From Nitrospira japonica (GTDB taxonomy: Bacteria; Nitrospirota; Nitrospiria; Nitrospirales; Nitrospiraceae), in NCBI RefSeq assembly GCF_900169565.1, contig NZ_LT828648.1, positions 1,614,876 to 1,678,875 on the forward strand: DNA of 64,000 bases. Reading direction: 5' to 3'. A program made the translations under genes and the position numbers. Shown here one piece after another: positions 49,659-59,243 of this stretch. The notes below the pieces were generated by a model, which worked only from the letters and a program-made list of their open reading frames with translations, was not told the origin of the DNA and made no database searches. The stretch's first letter is position 1. Every line of letters begins with the position of its first letter.

Positions 49659-50463
49659 TCCTGTCATATCGGTCGGCTTCGTCGGCGGCGGGCAGATGGC
49701 AGAGGCCATTGTCGGTGGGATGCTTGGTGCCAAGCTGTGCTCCCCTCAAGGGCTATGGGCGACCGATCCCGTCGCTGCAAGACGCGACCAGCTGAAAACT
49801 CTGTTCGGTATTCGCGTGGGTGAAGACAACCGCGCGTTGACGGAGTGGGCCGATCTGGTCATTCTGGCCGTCAAGCCACAAGTGCTTCCCGGCGTGTTGA
49901 AGGAGATCGGCTCCTTCCTTGCCGGCAAGCTGGTTGTTTCGATCGTCGCCGGCCTGCCGATTCGGGTGATTGCCGAACGGGCGCCGGGTGTCAGAGGGAT
50001 CATCCGTGCCATGCCCAATCAGCCGGTGTTCGTGCGTGAAGGCATGACGGCGCTGACGGGTGGCCATGCCGCGCCCGCCGCCGATTTGAGTTTTGTGCGC
50101 GCGATGTTCGAAGCGGTAGGTCGGGTCGTGGAGGTGGATGAACGGCTAATGGATGCGGTGACCGGTCTCAGCGGAAGCGGTCCGGCATACGTGTTCCAAG
50201 CCATCGAGGCCTTGGCCGACGGGGGTGTAAAAATGGGATTGCCACGGCGCACCGCGGACCTATTGGCCGCGCAGACCGTGTTCGGCGCCGCGCGGATGGT
50301 ACTGGAATCCCGTGAGCATCCGGCGAGCCTCAAAGACCGCGTGGCGTCACCCGGCGGGACGACGATTGCGGGCCTGCATCGGCTTGAACAGGGCGGCTTC
50401 CGTGCTACACTGATGGGGGCCGTCGAGGCGGCTACGAAGCGATCGGAAGAATTGGGACGCTGA
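49651..50463 (+). CDS. proC: pyrroline-5-carboxylate reductase
   Basis: A 270-aa enzyme of proline biosynthesis using NAD(P)H. SVGFVGGGQMAEAIVGGML is the Rossmann loop. MPNQPVFVREGMTAL and the C-terminal block AVTGLSGSGPAYVFQAIEAL are diagnostic, followed by LKDRVASPGGTTIAGL. The ATG at 49651 overlaps the yggS stop; the TGATG shared with yggT makes one coupled run. Confidence 0.93.
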   Translation: MPDPVISVGFVGGGQMAEAIVGGMLGAKLCSPQGLWATDPVAARRDQLKTLFGIRVGEDNRALTEWADLVILAVKPQVLPGVLKEIGSFLAGKLVVSIVAGLPIRVIAERAPGVRGIIRAMPNQPVFVREGMTALTGGHAAPAADLSFVRAMFEAVGRVVEVDERLMDAVTGLSGSGPAYVFQAIEALADGGVKMGLPRRTADLLAAQTVFGAARMVLESREHPASLKDRVASPGGTTIAGLHRLEQGGFRATLMGAVEAATKRSEELGR

Positions 50464-50759
50464 TGTTCGTCGGAGGCAACATCCTACAGGCGGTCGCGAC
50501 CGTGTTGGATACGGTTCTCTGGCTGTATATGTGGGTCATCATCGCCAGGGCCCTGATCTCGTGGGTGAATCCGGATCCCTGGAACCCGATCGTGCAATTT
50601 CTCACGCGTGCGACCGAGCCGGTATTGGCCCCCATTCGCCGCTGGGTGGGGTGGCGGATGGGCATCGATCTGTCTCCTATAATCGCCATCCTTGCGATCA
50701 CATTCCTGCAGCTGGCATTGGTCCAGACGCTCCGCGATATTGCCGTCCGGTTGAACTGA
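50463..50759 (+). CDS. YggT-family membrane protein
   Basis: A 98-aa protein with two membrane segments (LDTVLWLYMWVIIARALISWV and PIIAILAITFLQLALVQTL). NPDPWNPIVQFLTRATEPVLAP between them is the family hallmark. Its role is not settled; it accompanies division genes and proC/yggS in many bacteria. It shares one base with the proC stop. Confidence 0.88.
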   Translation: MFVGGNILQAVATVLDTVLWLYMWVIIARALISWVNPDPWNPIVQFLTRATEPVLAPIRRWVGWRMGIDLSPIIAILAITFLQLALVQTLRDIAVRLN

Positions 50760-50778
50760 ATCGGTCAAGGGGGACGCC

Positions 50779-51291
50779 ATGAAGATCACGCCGCTCGACA
50801 TCCAGCAGATGGTGTTTAAGACCAGTTTCAGAGGTTACGACAAGGAAGAGGTCAACCGCTTTCTGGAAGAGATCGCGGAAACCGTCGAGTTGTTGAATCG
50901 AGACAACGCGGTACAGCGGGAGAAGATCGTCCTCCTTGAGCAGCAGATCACCGAACTTAAACGGACGGAAGTCACGCTGTCGAACACGCTGGTGTCCGCT
51001 CAATCACTCGCCGAGGACGTGAAGCGCAGCGCCCAGCGTGAATCCGATCTCGTCATCAAGGAAGCGGAACTCAAGGCGGGGGAAATGATCCGGCAGGCGC
51101 GGGTGGAGTTGCACAACACTCAGCGGGATCTGACGGCGCTTCAAAAGCAACGGCTCCTGATGGTGGAGCGGCTTCGCGCGACACTCCGCACGTTCGAGCG
51201 GATGTTGGAAGTCGAAGAGCAGGAAGCGTTCAGTGACGCGGCCTCCACGTCGGAGAACAAGCTCGAAGGACAGTCGAGTCAGGCGTTGTGA
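50779..51291 (+). CDS. divIVA: DivIVA-family protein
   Basis: A 170-aa coiled-coil protein. ITPLDIQQMVFKTSFRGYDKEEVNRFLEEI is the lipid-binding and first coiled-coil region; I note the key residues Phe17 and Arg18 of the membrane loop at TSFRG. The rest is helical to residue ~150, followed by a Ser-rich tail. In other bacteria it marks poles and septa through membrane curvature. It ends the dcw-associated run. Confidence 0.85.
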   Translation: MKITPLDIQQMVFKTSFRGYDKEEVNRFLEEIAETVELLNRDNAVQREKIVLLEQQITELKRTEVTLSNTLVSAQSLAEDVKRSAQRESDLVIKEAELKAGEMIRQARVELHNTQRDLTALQKQRLLMVERLRATLRTFERMLEVEEQEAFSDAASTSENKLEGQSSQAL

Positions 51292-51370
51292 TCCTCGGCG
51301 CAATCTCCGGAGCGCCCGGTCGCTCGGACATTATCCGCTCCTTCCAAAGGCTCTCATTTCCATACCGCGT

Positions 51371-52537
51371 ATGAGTTTGCCCTCTGCGATTCATGCGGAA
51401 CTGCGATCCGCCGTGAACGACGGCGTATTTCCGGGTGCCGTTGTGGCGGTTCGGCTGCGGGGACAGGCGCCCTGTCTTGCCGCGGCGGGACGGCTGTCTT
51501 CGGAATCCGATAGCCAGCCGGTGGAAGTCTCCACCCTCTACGATCTCGCGTCGCTGACCAAACCGCTGGTGACCGTCACCTCGATCCTGCTGCTTGCGCA
51601 ACAGGCCGGACTTTGCCTCGATGATCCAATTGAAAAAAGCCTGCCGGAGCTTGCGCGCAGCGCCGTGGGACGAGCCCCATTGAGCGATCTGCTGGCGCAC
51701 AGTTCAGGTCTTCCCGGATGGCGGCCGTTGTATGAAAAATTGTATGGAGACACCCCAGTGACGGACCCCGCGTCTCAGGGTATCGATCCGGCAGCCGCAC
51801 GATCCGCGGTGCTGAATCTGATTCGCGATGAACCGGCGGTCTATGTCAGAGGGACGAGGAGCCTGTATAGCGATCTGGGATTCATCCTTCTCGGATTTCT
51901 CATTGAACGGACGACGGGGGTTTTATTGGACGAGTGGTATCGTCGTGCAGTGACGGATCCCCTCGGGGCAGTGTCGTTGCTGTTTGCTCCCGTCTCCGGA
52001 ATGGGCATCTCGAGCGATCCGTCCGCGGGTAAAGCCGCGGGGATTGCACCGACCGAGTACGATTCCTGGCGGCAGAGATTGCTGAGGGGAGAAGTCCATG
52101 ACGAGAATGCCGCGGCTCTGGGAGGGATCGCGGGCCATGCAGGGCTTTTCGGAACGGCCGAAGGCGTCCTTGCCGTTTCCGGAGCGTGGTTGGATGCCTA
52201 CCACGGCAATGACCGCTTCTTCTCCCCGGACCTGGTTCGCCGGTTTGTGACCCGGCAGACTAACGTTCCGCAATCCAGTTGGGCGCTGGGGTGGGATACC
52301 CCGTCCGTGCCGTCGTCTTCAGGCAGCTATTTCTCGGAATGTTCCTTTGGGCATCTCGGATACACCGGCACCTCGGTCTGGGTGGATCCGACTCGAAAGC
52401 TCGAGGTCGTAATCCTGTCGAACCGTGTGCATCCAAGCAGACGAAACGAGAAGATTCGGGAGTTTCGCCCGCGTCTTCACGATTTGATCATTCGGGAGTT
52501 CGCGTTGTTCGAGAAAGGTCAGGCCGGATCGGGATAG
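51371..52537 (+). CDS. beta-lactamase-family serine hydrolase
   Basis: A 388-aa class C beta-lactamase-like protein. SLTK (in YDLASLTKPL, about residue 62) is the SxxK nucleophile, and YSD (in SLYSDLGFILL) stands at the YxN position. The region HLGYTGTSVWVDP corresponds to the third motif, with H-x-G in place of KTG as in esterases of the family. No signal peptide is evident. Function is probably an esterase or D-aminopeptidase; a true resistance role is unlikely. It ends by overlapping the convergent small gene by 19 nt. Confidence 0.75.
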   Translation: MSLPSAIHAELRSAVNDGVFPGAVVAVRLRGQAPCLAAAGRLSSESDSQPVEVSTLYDLASLTKPLVTVTSILLLAQQAGLCLDDPIEKSLPELARSAVGRAPLSDLLAHSSGLPGWRPLYEKLYGDTPVTDPASQGIDPAAARSAVLNLIRDEPAVYVRGTRSLYSDLGFILLGFLIERTTGVLLDEWYRRAVTDPLGAVSLLFAPVSGMGISSDPSAGKAAGIAPTEYDSWRQRLLRGEVHDENAAALGGIAGHAGLFGTAEGVLAVSGAWLDAYHGNDRFFSPDLVRRFVTRQTNVPQSSWALGWDTPSVPSSSGSYFSECSFGHLGYTGTSVWVDPTRKLEVVILSNRVHPSRRNEKIREFRPRLHDLIIREFALFEKGQAGSG

Positions 52538-52836
52538 TCGGTCCAGGTTTCTTTTTCGGCGAGGTACTTCGTTCCTTTGAAGTTCGCCCGCGTTCTGAGC
52601 CGCCGAAAACCCAGCCGAGAAAGTTTCTCGATCAGTTCCTTCACGGCCGCGGCGATGGTCGGGTGAGACTGCCCTTCGACGGTCAGGGCTTCATACATCA
52701 CTTTGGCGGCATATCCGGACGTCGTGCGATTGACGAGAATAGCGCGGTTAAAGTAACGGTCGCTGGGATCGACCCCCTCGAGTTGATGCTTCTCGACGAG
52801 TCCGTCTTTTTTGAAGAGTGACGTGAGAGAATTCAT
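52519..52836 (-). CDS. hypothetical protein, 105 aa
   Basis: Small soluble basic protein with no family I recognise. The N-terminal third is polar; YAAKVMYEALTVEGQSHPTIAAAVKELIEKLSRLGF looks helical, with a short C-terminal strand region (NFKGTKYLAEKETW). It overlaps the end of the serine-hydrolase gene by 19 nt on the opposite strand, and it diverges from pgsA across 140 bp. Confidence 0.55.
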   Translation of the reverse strand: MNSLTSLFKKDGLVEKHQLEGVDPSDRYFNRAILVNRTTSGYAAKVMYEALTVEGQSHPTIAAAVKELIEKLSRLGFRRLRTRANFKGTKYLAEKETWTDYPDPA

Positions 52837-52908
52837 GAACTCTCCATAGATACCGATGTGCCGCCGCCAGGCCGCAGTATAGGGAAGGTCTCGGCGGACT
52901 GCAAGACA

Positions 52909-52937
52909 TTGACAACCCCAAACGCCCCTCCTATCCT
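52909..52937 (+). promoter_or_regulatory. promoter of pgsA
   Basis: Consensus TTGACA (52909-52914) and TATCCT (52932-52937) with a 17-bp spacer, 39 nt before the pgsA ATG. Confidence 0.5.
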
Positions 52938-52976
52938 TTTGATTCGACTGCGCAAGACGAGGCGTTCCGACCCCGT

Positions 52977-53513
52977 ATGAATATTCCCAACAGTTTGACT
53001 CTGCTGCGCATTCTCTTGATCCCCGTGTATATCGGCCTGCTCGTCTATGAGGAATTCGATCAGGCTCTGTTGGTGTTGCTGGCGGCAGGAGTCACCGACG
53101 CGCTCGACGGCACCATCGCCAGGGCCGCCAATCAGAAAACCCGCCTCGGAGCTTTCCTCGACCCTCTGGCCGACAAACTGCTGTTGACGTCCGGATTCAT
53201 CACACTATCGACGATTCATCTCATACCCTCGTGGGTCACCATCCTCGTGGTCAGCCGAGACGTGATGCTTTTGCTGGGCACCGCGGTTGCGCAGCTGACA
53301 GAGACGGAGATCGATATCACGCCGACCTTTCTCGGAAAAGGCACGACGTTCCTGCAGCTCTCCTATGTCCTTCTGGTGATTTTCTTGAGTTCCCGCCAGA
53401 TTGATCTGCAGTACCTTCACCCCTTGCTCTTCGGCATGGCGGCATTCACGCTGCTCTCAGGATTTCACTACCTCTATCGTGGCTATCGACGGGCCGGTTC
53501 CGTCGGCCTGTAA
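52977..53513 (+). CDS. pgsA: CDP-diacylglycerol:glycerol-3-phosphate 3-phosphatidyltransferase
   Basis: A 178-aa membrane enzyme that makes phosphatidylglycerol phosphate. NIPNSLTLLRILLIPVYI is the usual start. The CDP-alcohol phosphotransferase motif is complete: DALDGTIARAANQKTRLGAF then LDPLADK (DGx2ARx8Gx3Dx3D). Four to five TM segments. It is a housekeeping relative of the CDP-alcohol transferase in the phosphonate locus, but shorter and without the fused domain. Confidence 0.93.
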   Translation: MNIPNSLTLLRILLIPVYIGLLVYEEFDQALLVLLAAGVTDALDGTIARAANQKTRLGAFLDPLADKLLLTSGFITLSTIHLIPSWVTILVVSRDVMLLLGTAVAQLTETEIDITPTFLGKGTTFLQLSYVLLVIFLSSRQIDLQYLHPLLFGMAAFTLLSGFHYLYRGYRRAGSVGL

Positions 53514-53575
53514 CCTGTCTTCCTGCTTGTCGGACGGAACACCTGCACTCGGCTATGCGTGGAACCTGCATTTGT

Positions 53576-53604
53576 TTGACAGGTTTTGGGGTCGTCAGTA
53601 GACT
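53576..53604 (+). promoter_or_regulatory. promoter of pilC
   Basis: Consensus TTGACA (53576-53581) and TAGACT (53599-53604) with the ideal 17-bp spacer, 64 nt before the pilC ATG. No sigma54-type site was seen here. Confidence 0.6.
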
Positions 53605-53668
53605 CGCTCGATAGAACCGTTGTTTCCGCAAGTTCGCTTCCGCACACACGTAGCAAGTGGAGTGATCT

Positions 53669-54883
53669 ATGGCGACCTTCGCATATGTCGGGCGCTCCCG
53701 GTCCGGTGCCGTCAGGAAAGGCGAGCTTTCCGCCAAGAACCGTGACGAAGCCGTCGATCAGCTCCGCAAACAAAGCATCGTCGTCACCAGTCTCGATGAA
53801 AAGGCCGGAAAATCCGGATTCAACCTCAGCTTCGGGAACGGCCTGACCGACAAAGATCTTGTGGTTTTTACCCGTCAGTTTGGCACGATGATCAACGCCG
53901 GGCTTCCGCTGGTGCAGTGTCTGGAAATTCTCTCCACGCAATCGGAAAACAAGGCCCTGCGCGAGTCGGTCGGGGAGGTCAAGGTGCAGGTTGAGGCGGG
54001 TTCTACGTTTTCCGATGCCCTGCGCCGCCATCCCAAGGTGTTCGACGATCTGTACGTGAACATGGTGCATGCCGGTGAAGTCGGCGGTCTGCTCGATACG
54101 ATTCTGACCAGATTGGCGAAGCACATCGAGAAGGCCATGAAGCTCAAGGGGCAAATCAAATCCGCCATGGTCTATCCGGCGGCCATTCTCGGCGTCGCGG
54201 GAGTCGTCATCACCGTGCTTATGATCTGGGTGATTCCAATCTTCGCAAAAATGTTCGACGAATTGTCGAGCGGTAAAGTGGGATTGCCGGGCCCTACGCA
54301 GCTGGTCATCGATATCAGCAATGCTTTCCAATCCTATTGGTATGTGGCGGCGGGACTGGTCGCAGGCCTGATATTCGGTGTGAAGAAATACTATGCGACG
54401 CCCAAGGGCCGGATGGCGATCGACAAGTTCTTGCTGAAGACCCCTGTGTTCGGGGATCTTATTCGAAAAGCCTCGGTAGCTAAATTCACGCGGACGCTTG
54501 GCACCCTGCTGTCGAGCGGCGTACCGCTGCTGGACGGCCTCATTATTTGTGCCAAGACTTCCGGCAATAAGGTGATCGAAGAAGCCTTGTTGAACGCCAG
54601 GGTCAGCATCAGCGGCGGTAAGACGATCGCCGATCCCCTGACCCAAAGCCAGGTGTTTCCGAAGATGGTCACGCACATGATCGCCGTCGGAGAGTCGACG
54701 GGCGCGCTGGATGCGATGCTGGGGAAGATCGCAGACTTCTACGAGGATGAAGTCGACCAGGCGGTCGCCTCCCTCACGTCGTTACTCGAGCCGATGATGA
54801 TGGTGTTCCTGGGGGTAGTCATCGGGTTCATCGTCATCGCCATGTACCTTCCCATCTTCAAGATGGCGTCGGCGATCGGGTAG
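53669..54883 (+). CDS. pilC: type IV pilus inner-membrane platform protein PilC
   Basis: A 404-aa GspF/PilC-family protein. KDLVVFTRQFGTMINAGLPLVQCLEIL (from about residue 63) and its second copy, AKFTRTLGTLLSSGVPLLDGL (about 270), are the duplicated T2SSF domains. Three TM segments follow the pattern of the family, with AMYLPIFKMASAIG at the end. It forms the platform on which the pilus assembly ATPases act. pilB, pilT and pilin genes are not in the window; pilS and pilR follow. Confidence 0.9.
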   Translation: MATFAYVGRSRSGAVRKGELSAKNRDEAVDQLRKQSIVVTSLDEKAGKSGFNLSFGNGLTDKDLVVFTRQFGTMINAGLPLVQCLEILSTQSENKALRESVGEVKVQVEAGSTFSDALRRHPKVFDDLYVNMVHAGEVGGLLDTILTRLAKHIEKAMKLKGQIKSAMVYPAAILGVAGVVITVLMIWVIPIFAKMFDELSSGKVGLPGPTQLVIDISNAFQSYWYVAAGLVAGLIFGVKKYYATPKGRMAIDKFLLKTPVFGDLIRKASVAKFTRTLGTLLSSGVPLLDGLIICAKTSGNKVIEEALLNARVSISGGKTIADPLTQSQVFPKMVTHMIAVGESTGALDAMLGKIADFYEDEVDQAVASLTSLLEPMMMVFLGVVIGFIVIAMYLPIFKMASAIG

Positions 54884-54913
54884 GAGTCCGTTCACGTATC
54901 ACTGCTTCAGGCA

Positions 54914-54930
54914 GCCGCCTCTACGGCGGC
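54914..54930 (+). other. GC hairpin downstream of pilC
   Basis: GCCGCC-TCTAC-GGCGGC (54914-54930), 30 nt after the pilC stop. No T-tract; a weak terminator or pause candidate. Confidence 0.3.
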
Positions 54931-55050
54931 GGTTCAGCATCATGGGTCCATCGGGATGCTCGGGCTGTTTCCCGTGGTCCGCGACCGCTTCCCTGATCTC
55001 AACGACACGCCTTGACGCCCGTTCGCAGGGGTCGTTTCTTGTCTGACGGC

Positions 55051-56742
55051 ATGGATGAATTGCGGGCCAGACTGCGCTGGTTAATGGCATTCCGGGTGGC
55101 GATTGTCACCGTGATGCTCGGCTTGTCCCTGGTCTTTCAAGCCACAAAAGGGGAACAAGTCGACACGTACTATGCGCTCATCATCCTGACCTACGCGGTT
55201 ACGATTCCATCCGCCCTCGTACTGCCCTCTCTCACCGCCCCCGCAAGTCTCACGGTATTTTTCTGGGCGCAAGTCGGGATCGATTTTCTATTGGAAACCG
55301 TGCTGGTGGTGAGAACCGGGGGCGTCGACAGCCCGTTTGCAGTTCTCTATGTCATGACGGTGACGGTCGCGAGTCTTGTGCCGCGAAAACGCGTCGGACT
55401 GTTCGCGGCCTGTGGCTGCATCATCTTGTTCGGCGCGGTGACGAACGTTCAACTCTACGGGCTTGCTGACGGATGGGACTGGGGGTCGAAGAGCCAATTG
55501 ACCGCGCCCGAGACGTTTCAGACCTTCGGCGCATATGCCCTGGCGCTTCTGGTCGTAGGACTGCTCAGTGGAACCCTGGCCGATCAACTTCAGCAAGCTG
55601 ACCGGTCGTTGCGTGAAAAGGAACAGGGACTGACCAGACTTCAGGCGTTTCATGAGAACATCGTCCAGAGTATCAGTAGCGGAGTATTCACCGCCGATGG
55701 AAGCGGGGCGATCACATCGTTCAACCCGGCTGCGCAGGAGGCGACGGGCTACACGCTATCTCAAGTGCTCAGGTGCCAGTGGCGCGAGGTATTCAACTGG
55801 CATCCTGCCCAACCACTGCACGACGGCGCCGGCATGGCGGCCGTGAGCCGTTTTGAAGTGGAATGCAAACGCGCGGATGGAAACCGGCTCGTCCTGGGTA
55901 TGACGGTGTCTCCACTGCACGAACAAGGGCAACAGGAGGGGTTAGTGGGAGTTTTCAAGGACCTGACGCAGATCAGGGATCTAGAGGAGGAAATGCGCCG
56001 AAAAGAATGGCTGGCCAACTTGGGTGAAATGTCGGCCGGCATGGCTCACGAGATTCGTAACCCGCTGGGCGCGCTCGCGGGAGCCATGCAGATGCTCCGG
56101 AAGGAAGCGGCGGCGGACGACACGGATCGGAGATTGATGGATATCGCGATCAGGGAAGCGACGCGATTGGATTCAATCATCACGGAATTTCTACAGTATG
56201 CCCGTCCCCCGGCGCTTAATCTGGCGGAGTCCGATATCAACAAAGTCCTTGCCGAGACTCTGGATCTGGTCCAACATGAAGCACGGACCCGCTCGAACAT
56301 CACGATCGTGACCACACTCGCATCCGGTTCGCTCATCGCCCAGATTGATCAGAATCAAATGCGACAGGTCTTTTGGAACCTCGCCACAAATGCTTTTGAA
56401 GCTATGCCGGACGGCGGGCAGTTGACCATCGCCACCGGATGTCGGCAGATCGACGCGGGAGGTCGAAAAGGAGAAGTCATCGAGATCTCGTTTCAGGACC
56501 AGGGGCAAGGGATTCCAAAAGCGAATCTCGACAAGATTTTTCTCCCGTTTTTCACGACCAAGAAAGCGGGATCCGGATTGGGCTTGGCAGCGGTCCATCG
56601 TATCGTCGACCTGCACGGAGGATGGATTAAGGTGGAAAGCGAACGACAGCAGGGAACTCGTTTCGTCGTGTGCATGCCCCGTTCCGGGGACGACGGCGTA
56701 CGGCTTTGGCATGAGGGGCGAACACCGTGGAAAAGATCCTAG
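55051..56742 (+). CDS. pilS: PilS-type sensor histidine kinase
   Basis: A 563-aa kinase. Six hydrophobic segments occupy about residues 15-185 (FRVAIVTVMLGLSLVFQ, FFWAQVGIDFLLETVLVV and others), the PilS arrangement. A PAS domain follows (ENIVQSISSGVFTADGSGAI). The H-box is AGMAHEIRNPLGALAGAMQ with His333 as phosphoacceptor. N-box and G-boxes (FWNLATNAFEAM, DQGQGIP, GSGLGLAAVHRIV) complete the HATPase domain. A TTG at 55012 would add 13 residues. It overlaps pilR by 16 nt. Type IV pilus regulation is inferred from the neighbouring pilC. Confidence 0.85.
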   Translation: MDELRARLRWLMAFRVAIVTVMLGLSLVFQATKGEQVDTYYALIILTYAVTIPSALVLPSLTAPASLTVFFWAQVGIDFLLETVLVVRTGGVDSPFAVLYVMTVTVASLVPRKRVGLFAACGCIILFGAVTNVQLYGLADGWDWGSKSQLTAPETFQTFGAYALALLVVGLLSGTLADQLQQADRSLREKEQGLTRLQAFHENIVQSISSGVFTADGSGAITSFNPAAQEATGYTLSQVLRCQWREVFNWHPAQPLHDGAGMAAVSRFEVECKRADGNRLVLGMTVSPLHEQGQQEGLVGVFKDLTQIRDLEEEMRRKEWLANLGEMSAGMAHEIRNPLGALAGAMQMLRKEAAADDTDRRLMDIAIREATRLDSIITEFLQYARPPALNLAESDINKVLAETLDLVQHEARTRSNITIVTTLASGSLIAQIDQNQMRQVFWNLATNAFEAMPDGGQLTIATGCRQIDAGGRKGEVIEISFQDQGQGIPKANLDKIFLPFFTTKKAGSGLGLAAVHRIVDLHGGWIKVESERQQGTRFVVCMPRSGDDGVRLWHEGRTPWKRS

Positions 56743-58112
56743 TCGTCGATGACGAGAAGAGTCTCCGTGAAGTGATGAGCATCATGCTCAAGCGGGCCGG
56801 GTACGCCGTCACGGAGGCGGCCGACGGTGAAGAGGCCATCGGCCAGGTCAACAAGGACATCTTCGATCTGGTCATTACCGATTTGCGCATGCCGAAGGCC
56901 GGCGGAATGGATGTCCTCAAAGCGGTGAAATCCTCTTCGCCGGATACGGTGGTGCTGGTCGTGACGGCCTTCGCGACGGCGGACTCGGCCGTCGAGGCCA
57001 TGAAGCAGGGAGCGTACGACTATCTCACCAAGCCGTTTCAAGTCGACGAGGTTCAACTCATCATCCGCAATGCACTTGAGAAGCGCCGGTTGTCCACCGA
57101 GAACATGCTCCTCAAGCGCGAGATGGCCAGTCAGTCGTCTTTTGCGCAGATCGTCGGCCAAAGCGAAGCGATGCAGAAGGTCTTCGACGTGGTGCGGAAG
57201 GTGGCGGATGCCAAGAGCAATGTGCTCATCTGCGGAGAAAGCGGGACCGGAAAGGAACTGGTCGCGCGGGCCATTCACTACAACAGCGCCCGCAGCACGA
57301 TGCCGTTCGTCGCGGTGAACTGTAGCGCCGTGCCCGAGACATTGCTCGAAAGCGAGCTGTTCGGCCATATGAAGGGATCGTTTACCGGCGCCGTGGCGAA
57401 CAAGGCCGGATTGTTCGAAGTCGCGAACGGGGGCACGATCTTCCTCGACGAGATCGGCGATACGACCCCGGCCATTCAGGTGAAGCTCCTGCGAGTGATT
57501 CAGGAGCGGGAGTTCCGGCGCGTCGGTGGCAATCAGGACATGAAGGTCGATGTCCGCATCATTGCGGCCACCAACCGTGACCTGGAGAAGGCCGTGGCGG
57601 ACGGATCGTTTCGGGAAGACCTCTACTATCGGCTCGACGTCATCCCCATCCGCCTGCCTCCGCTACGGCTCCGGACTGGCGATATCCCTCTCCTGGTCAA
57701 ACATTTTCTGGAAAAGTTCGCGCAGGACAGCGGAAAGGCGGCGCCGGTTCTGACTCCCGAGGCCATGCACGTTCTGCTCGGTCATGAATGGCGCGGCAAC
57801 GTCCGTGAGCTCGAAAATTTGATCGAGCGCGTGGTCGCGTTTGCAGCCGGAGGACCGGTCAGGGAGCACGATATTCGTGGATGGCTGCACCACTCGGTGA
57901 CGTCGCAAGCGCAGCAGGGAATTCCGGCGGACCTCCCGGAGGACGGCCTGGACTTGGAAGGGCTGATCAACGGCATCGAGAAGGATCTGCTGATGAAAGC
58001 GCTGGAACGGACGAGATGGGTCAAGAAGAAGGCTGCGCGGCTTCTGAGGCTTAACACCCGATCCTTTCGGTATCGGCTGGAGAAGTATGCTATAAAAGGA
58101 GGTCGTGACTAA
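56727..58112 (+). CDS. pilR: PilR/NtrC-type sigma54-dependent response regulator
   Basis: A 461-aa regulator. Receiver domain: [12 protein letters not shown] and Asp52 in [12 protein letters not shown] as phosphorylation site. AAA+ domain: Walker A GESGTGKE (170-177) and the sigma54-contacting GSFTGA loop (217-222; the usual first residue after G is A, here S). The C-terminal Fis-type HTH is [26 protein letters not shown]. It is coupled to the kinase. Its targets would need sigma54 promoters; none is obvious in the window. Confidence 0.88.
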   Translation: MEKILVVDDEKSLREVMSIMLKRAGYAVTEAADGEEAIGQVNKDIFDLVITDLRMPKAGGMDVLKAVKSSSPDTVVLVVTAFATADSAVEAMKQGAYDYLTKPFQVDEVQLIIRNALEKRRLSTENMLLKREMASQSSFAQIVGQSEAMQKVFDVVRKVADAKSNVLICGESGTGKELVARAIHYNSARSTMPFVAVNCSAVPETLLESELFGHMKGSFTGAVANKAGLFEVANGGTIFLDEIGDTTPAIQVKLLRVIQEREFRRVGGNQDMKVDVRIIAATNRDLEKAVADGSFREDLYYRLDVIPIRLPPLRLRTGDIPLLVKHFLEKFAQDSGKAAPVLTPEAMHVLLGHEWRGNVRELENLIERVVAFAAGGPVREHDIRGWLHHSVTSQAQQGIPADLPEDGLDLEGLINGIEKDLLMKALERTRWVKKKAARLLRLNTRSFRYRLEKYAIKGGRD

Positions 58113-59028
58113 CCGTGCCTCCGTATCCGAACCAACTGGCCTCTCTTCCGTCGTCACCGTTTCGGCTCCCGCCAAAATCAATCTCATCCTTCGGATCCTA
58201 GACCGTCGCCCCGACGGGTATCACAACGTCTGGTCGATCATGCAGACCGTCGCCTTGGTAGACGAAGTGCGTCTTCGGCTGTCCCATACGGGACAGGTTC
58301 GTCTTCGATGCGATTCGTCGGAGTTGTCAGGCGATCACAACAATCTCGTCCATAAGGCCGCGGTCGCCGTATTGGAACGAGCCGGGACGGCGGTGGGGCT
58401 CGACATCGAGCTCAAGAAAATGATTCCGCTGGGGGCGGGTCTGGGCGGAGGGAGCAGCGATGCGGCTGCGACAATCGTCGGTCTGAATCGGCTGCTGAGG
58501 CTCGAATGGTCCCAGATGGAGATGCGGAACATTGCGCAGACGCTGGGCAGCGATGTACCGTTTTTCCTCTTCGCGCCGTCGGCGGTCGTTGCAGGACGAG
58601 GGGAAGCGGTCAAGCCGGTAGCCGTTCAAAATGCCCGCTGGGCCGTTCTGGTGAATCCGGGATTCGGCGTTGAGACCAGATGGGCCTATCACGAACTGGC
58701 TACGTCACGGCAGGGGGTGAGGCCTCTGTCGGACAGGCAGCGCCGATTGGACGAACAGACTCAAGTGGATTGGCCGCAGCTCAAGGCGGCGGCGGAGAAT
58801 GACTTCGAATCGCCGGTGTTCGCCAAACATCCGGCTTTGGGAGCAATCAAACAAACGCTCCTCTCACGGGGGGCCGAAATCGCGCTTCTGTCGGGCAGCG
58901 GAGCCACGGTGTTCGGATTGTATGGGGACGAACAGTCTGCTCGACGCGCGCAGACGGAATTCCTATCGGATAGCCGGTTGAAAACCTTCGTGGTTCCGAC
59001 CTGTTCGGGCCCCCTCATTGCCTCCTAG
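58105..59028 (+). CDS. ispE: 4-diphosphocytidyl-2-C-methyl-D-erythritol kinase
   Basis: A 307-aa GHMP kinase of the MEP isoprenoid pathway. VSAPAKINLILRILDRRPDGYH is the diagnostic N-terminus, and IPLGAGLGGGSSDAAATI is the ATP loop. The C-terminal SGSGATVFGLYGDE block is intact. The GTG at 58105 overlaps the pilR stop and is preceded by GGAGGTC, which lies inside pilR. It provides isoprenoid precursors that also feed undecaprenyl phosphate for the wall genes. Confidence 0.94.
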   Translation: MTNRASVSEPTGLSSVVTVSAPAKINLILRILDRRPDGYHNVWSIMQTVALVDEVRLRLSHTGQVRLRCDSSELSGDHNNLVHKAAVAVLERAGTAVGLDIELKKMIPLGAGLGGGSSDAAATIVGLNRLLRLEWSQMEMRNIAQTLGSDVPFFLFAPSAVVAGRGEAVKPVAVQNARWAVLVNPGFGVETRWAYHELATSRQGVRPLSDRQRRLDEQTQVDWPQLKAAAENDFESPVFAKHPALGAIKQTLLSRGAEIALLSGSGATVFGLYGDEQSARRAQTEFLSDSRLKTFVVPTCSGPLIAS

Positions 59029-59065
59029 CGATGCTCCACGGCGCCGGGCGGACGGCCGCGCTTTG

Positions 59066-59095
59066 TTGACAAGTCCCTCCGGATTCCGCTAGAGT
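59066..59095 (+). promoter_or_regulatory. promoter of prs
   Basis: TTGACA (59066-59071) and TAGAGT (59090-59095) with an 18-bp spacer, 148 nt before prs. The long leader (59103-59243) has a short GCGGG/CCCGC hairpin but no tRNA or recognised riboswitch. Confidence 0.5.
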
Positions 59096-59243
59096 TCCCT
59101 CCCTCAGTTGGCTTCCTCAACAACGCGCAGCAAACAGGAGTAGGCGGGTTCCAAATTCTCGCCCGCTTCGGCCCGTCGTCGAGACGAACCACGATTCAGT
59201 CAGGATCTGAATAGGCTAATCCAGAGGACCGTTCGAGGGACCG

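Noticed and set aside
59103-59243. Possible tRNA in the prs leader
   Set aside because: GGGTTCCAAATTC looks a little like a T-loop, but no acceptor, D or anticodon stem can be formed around it.
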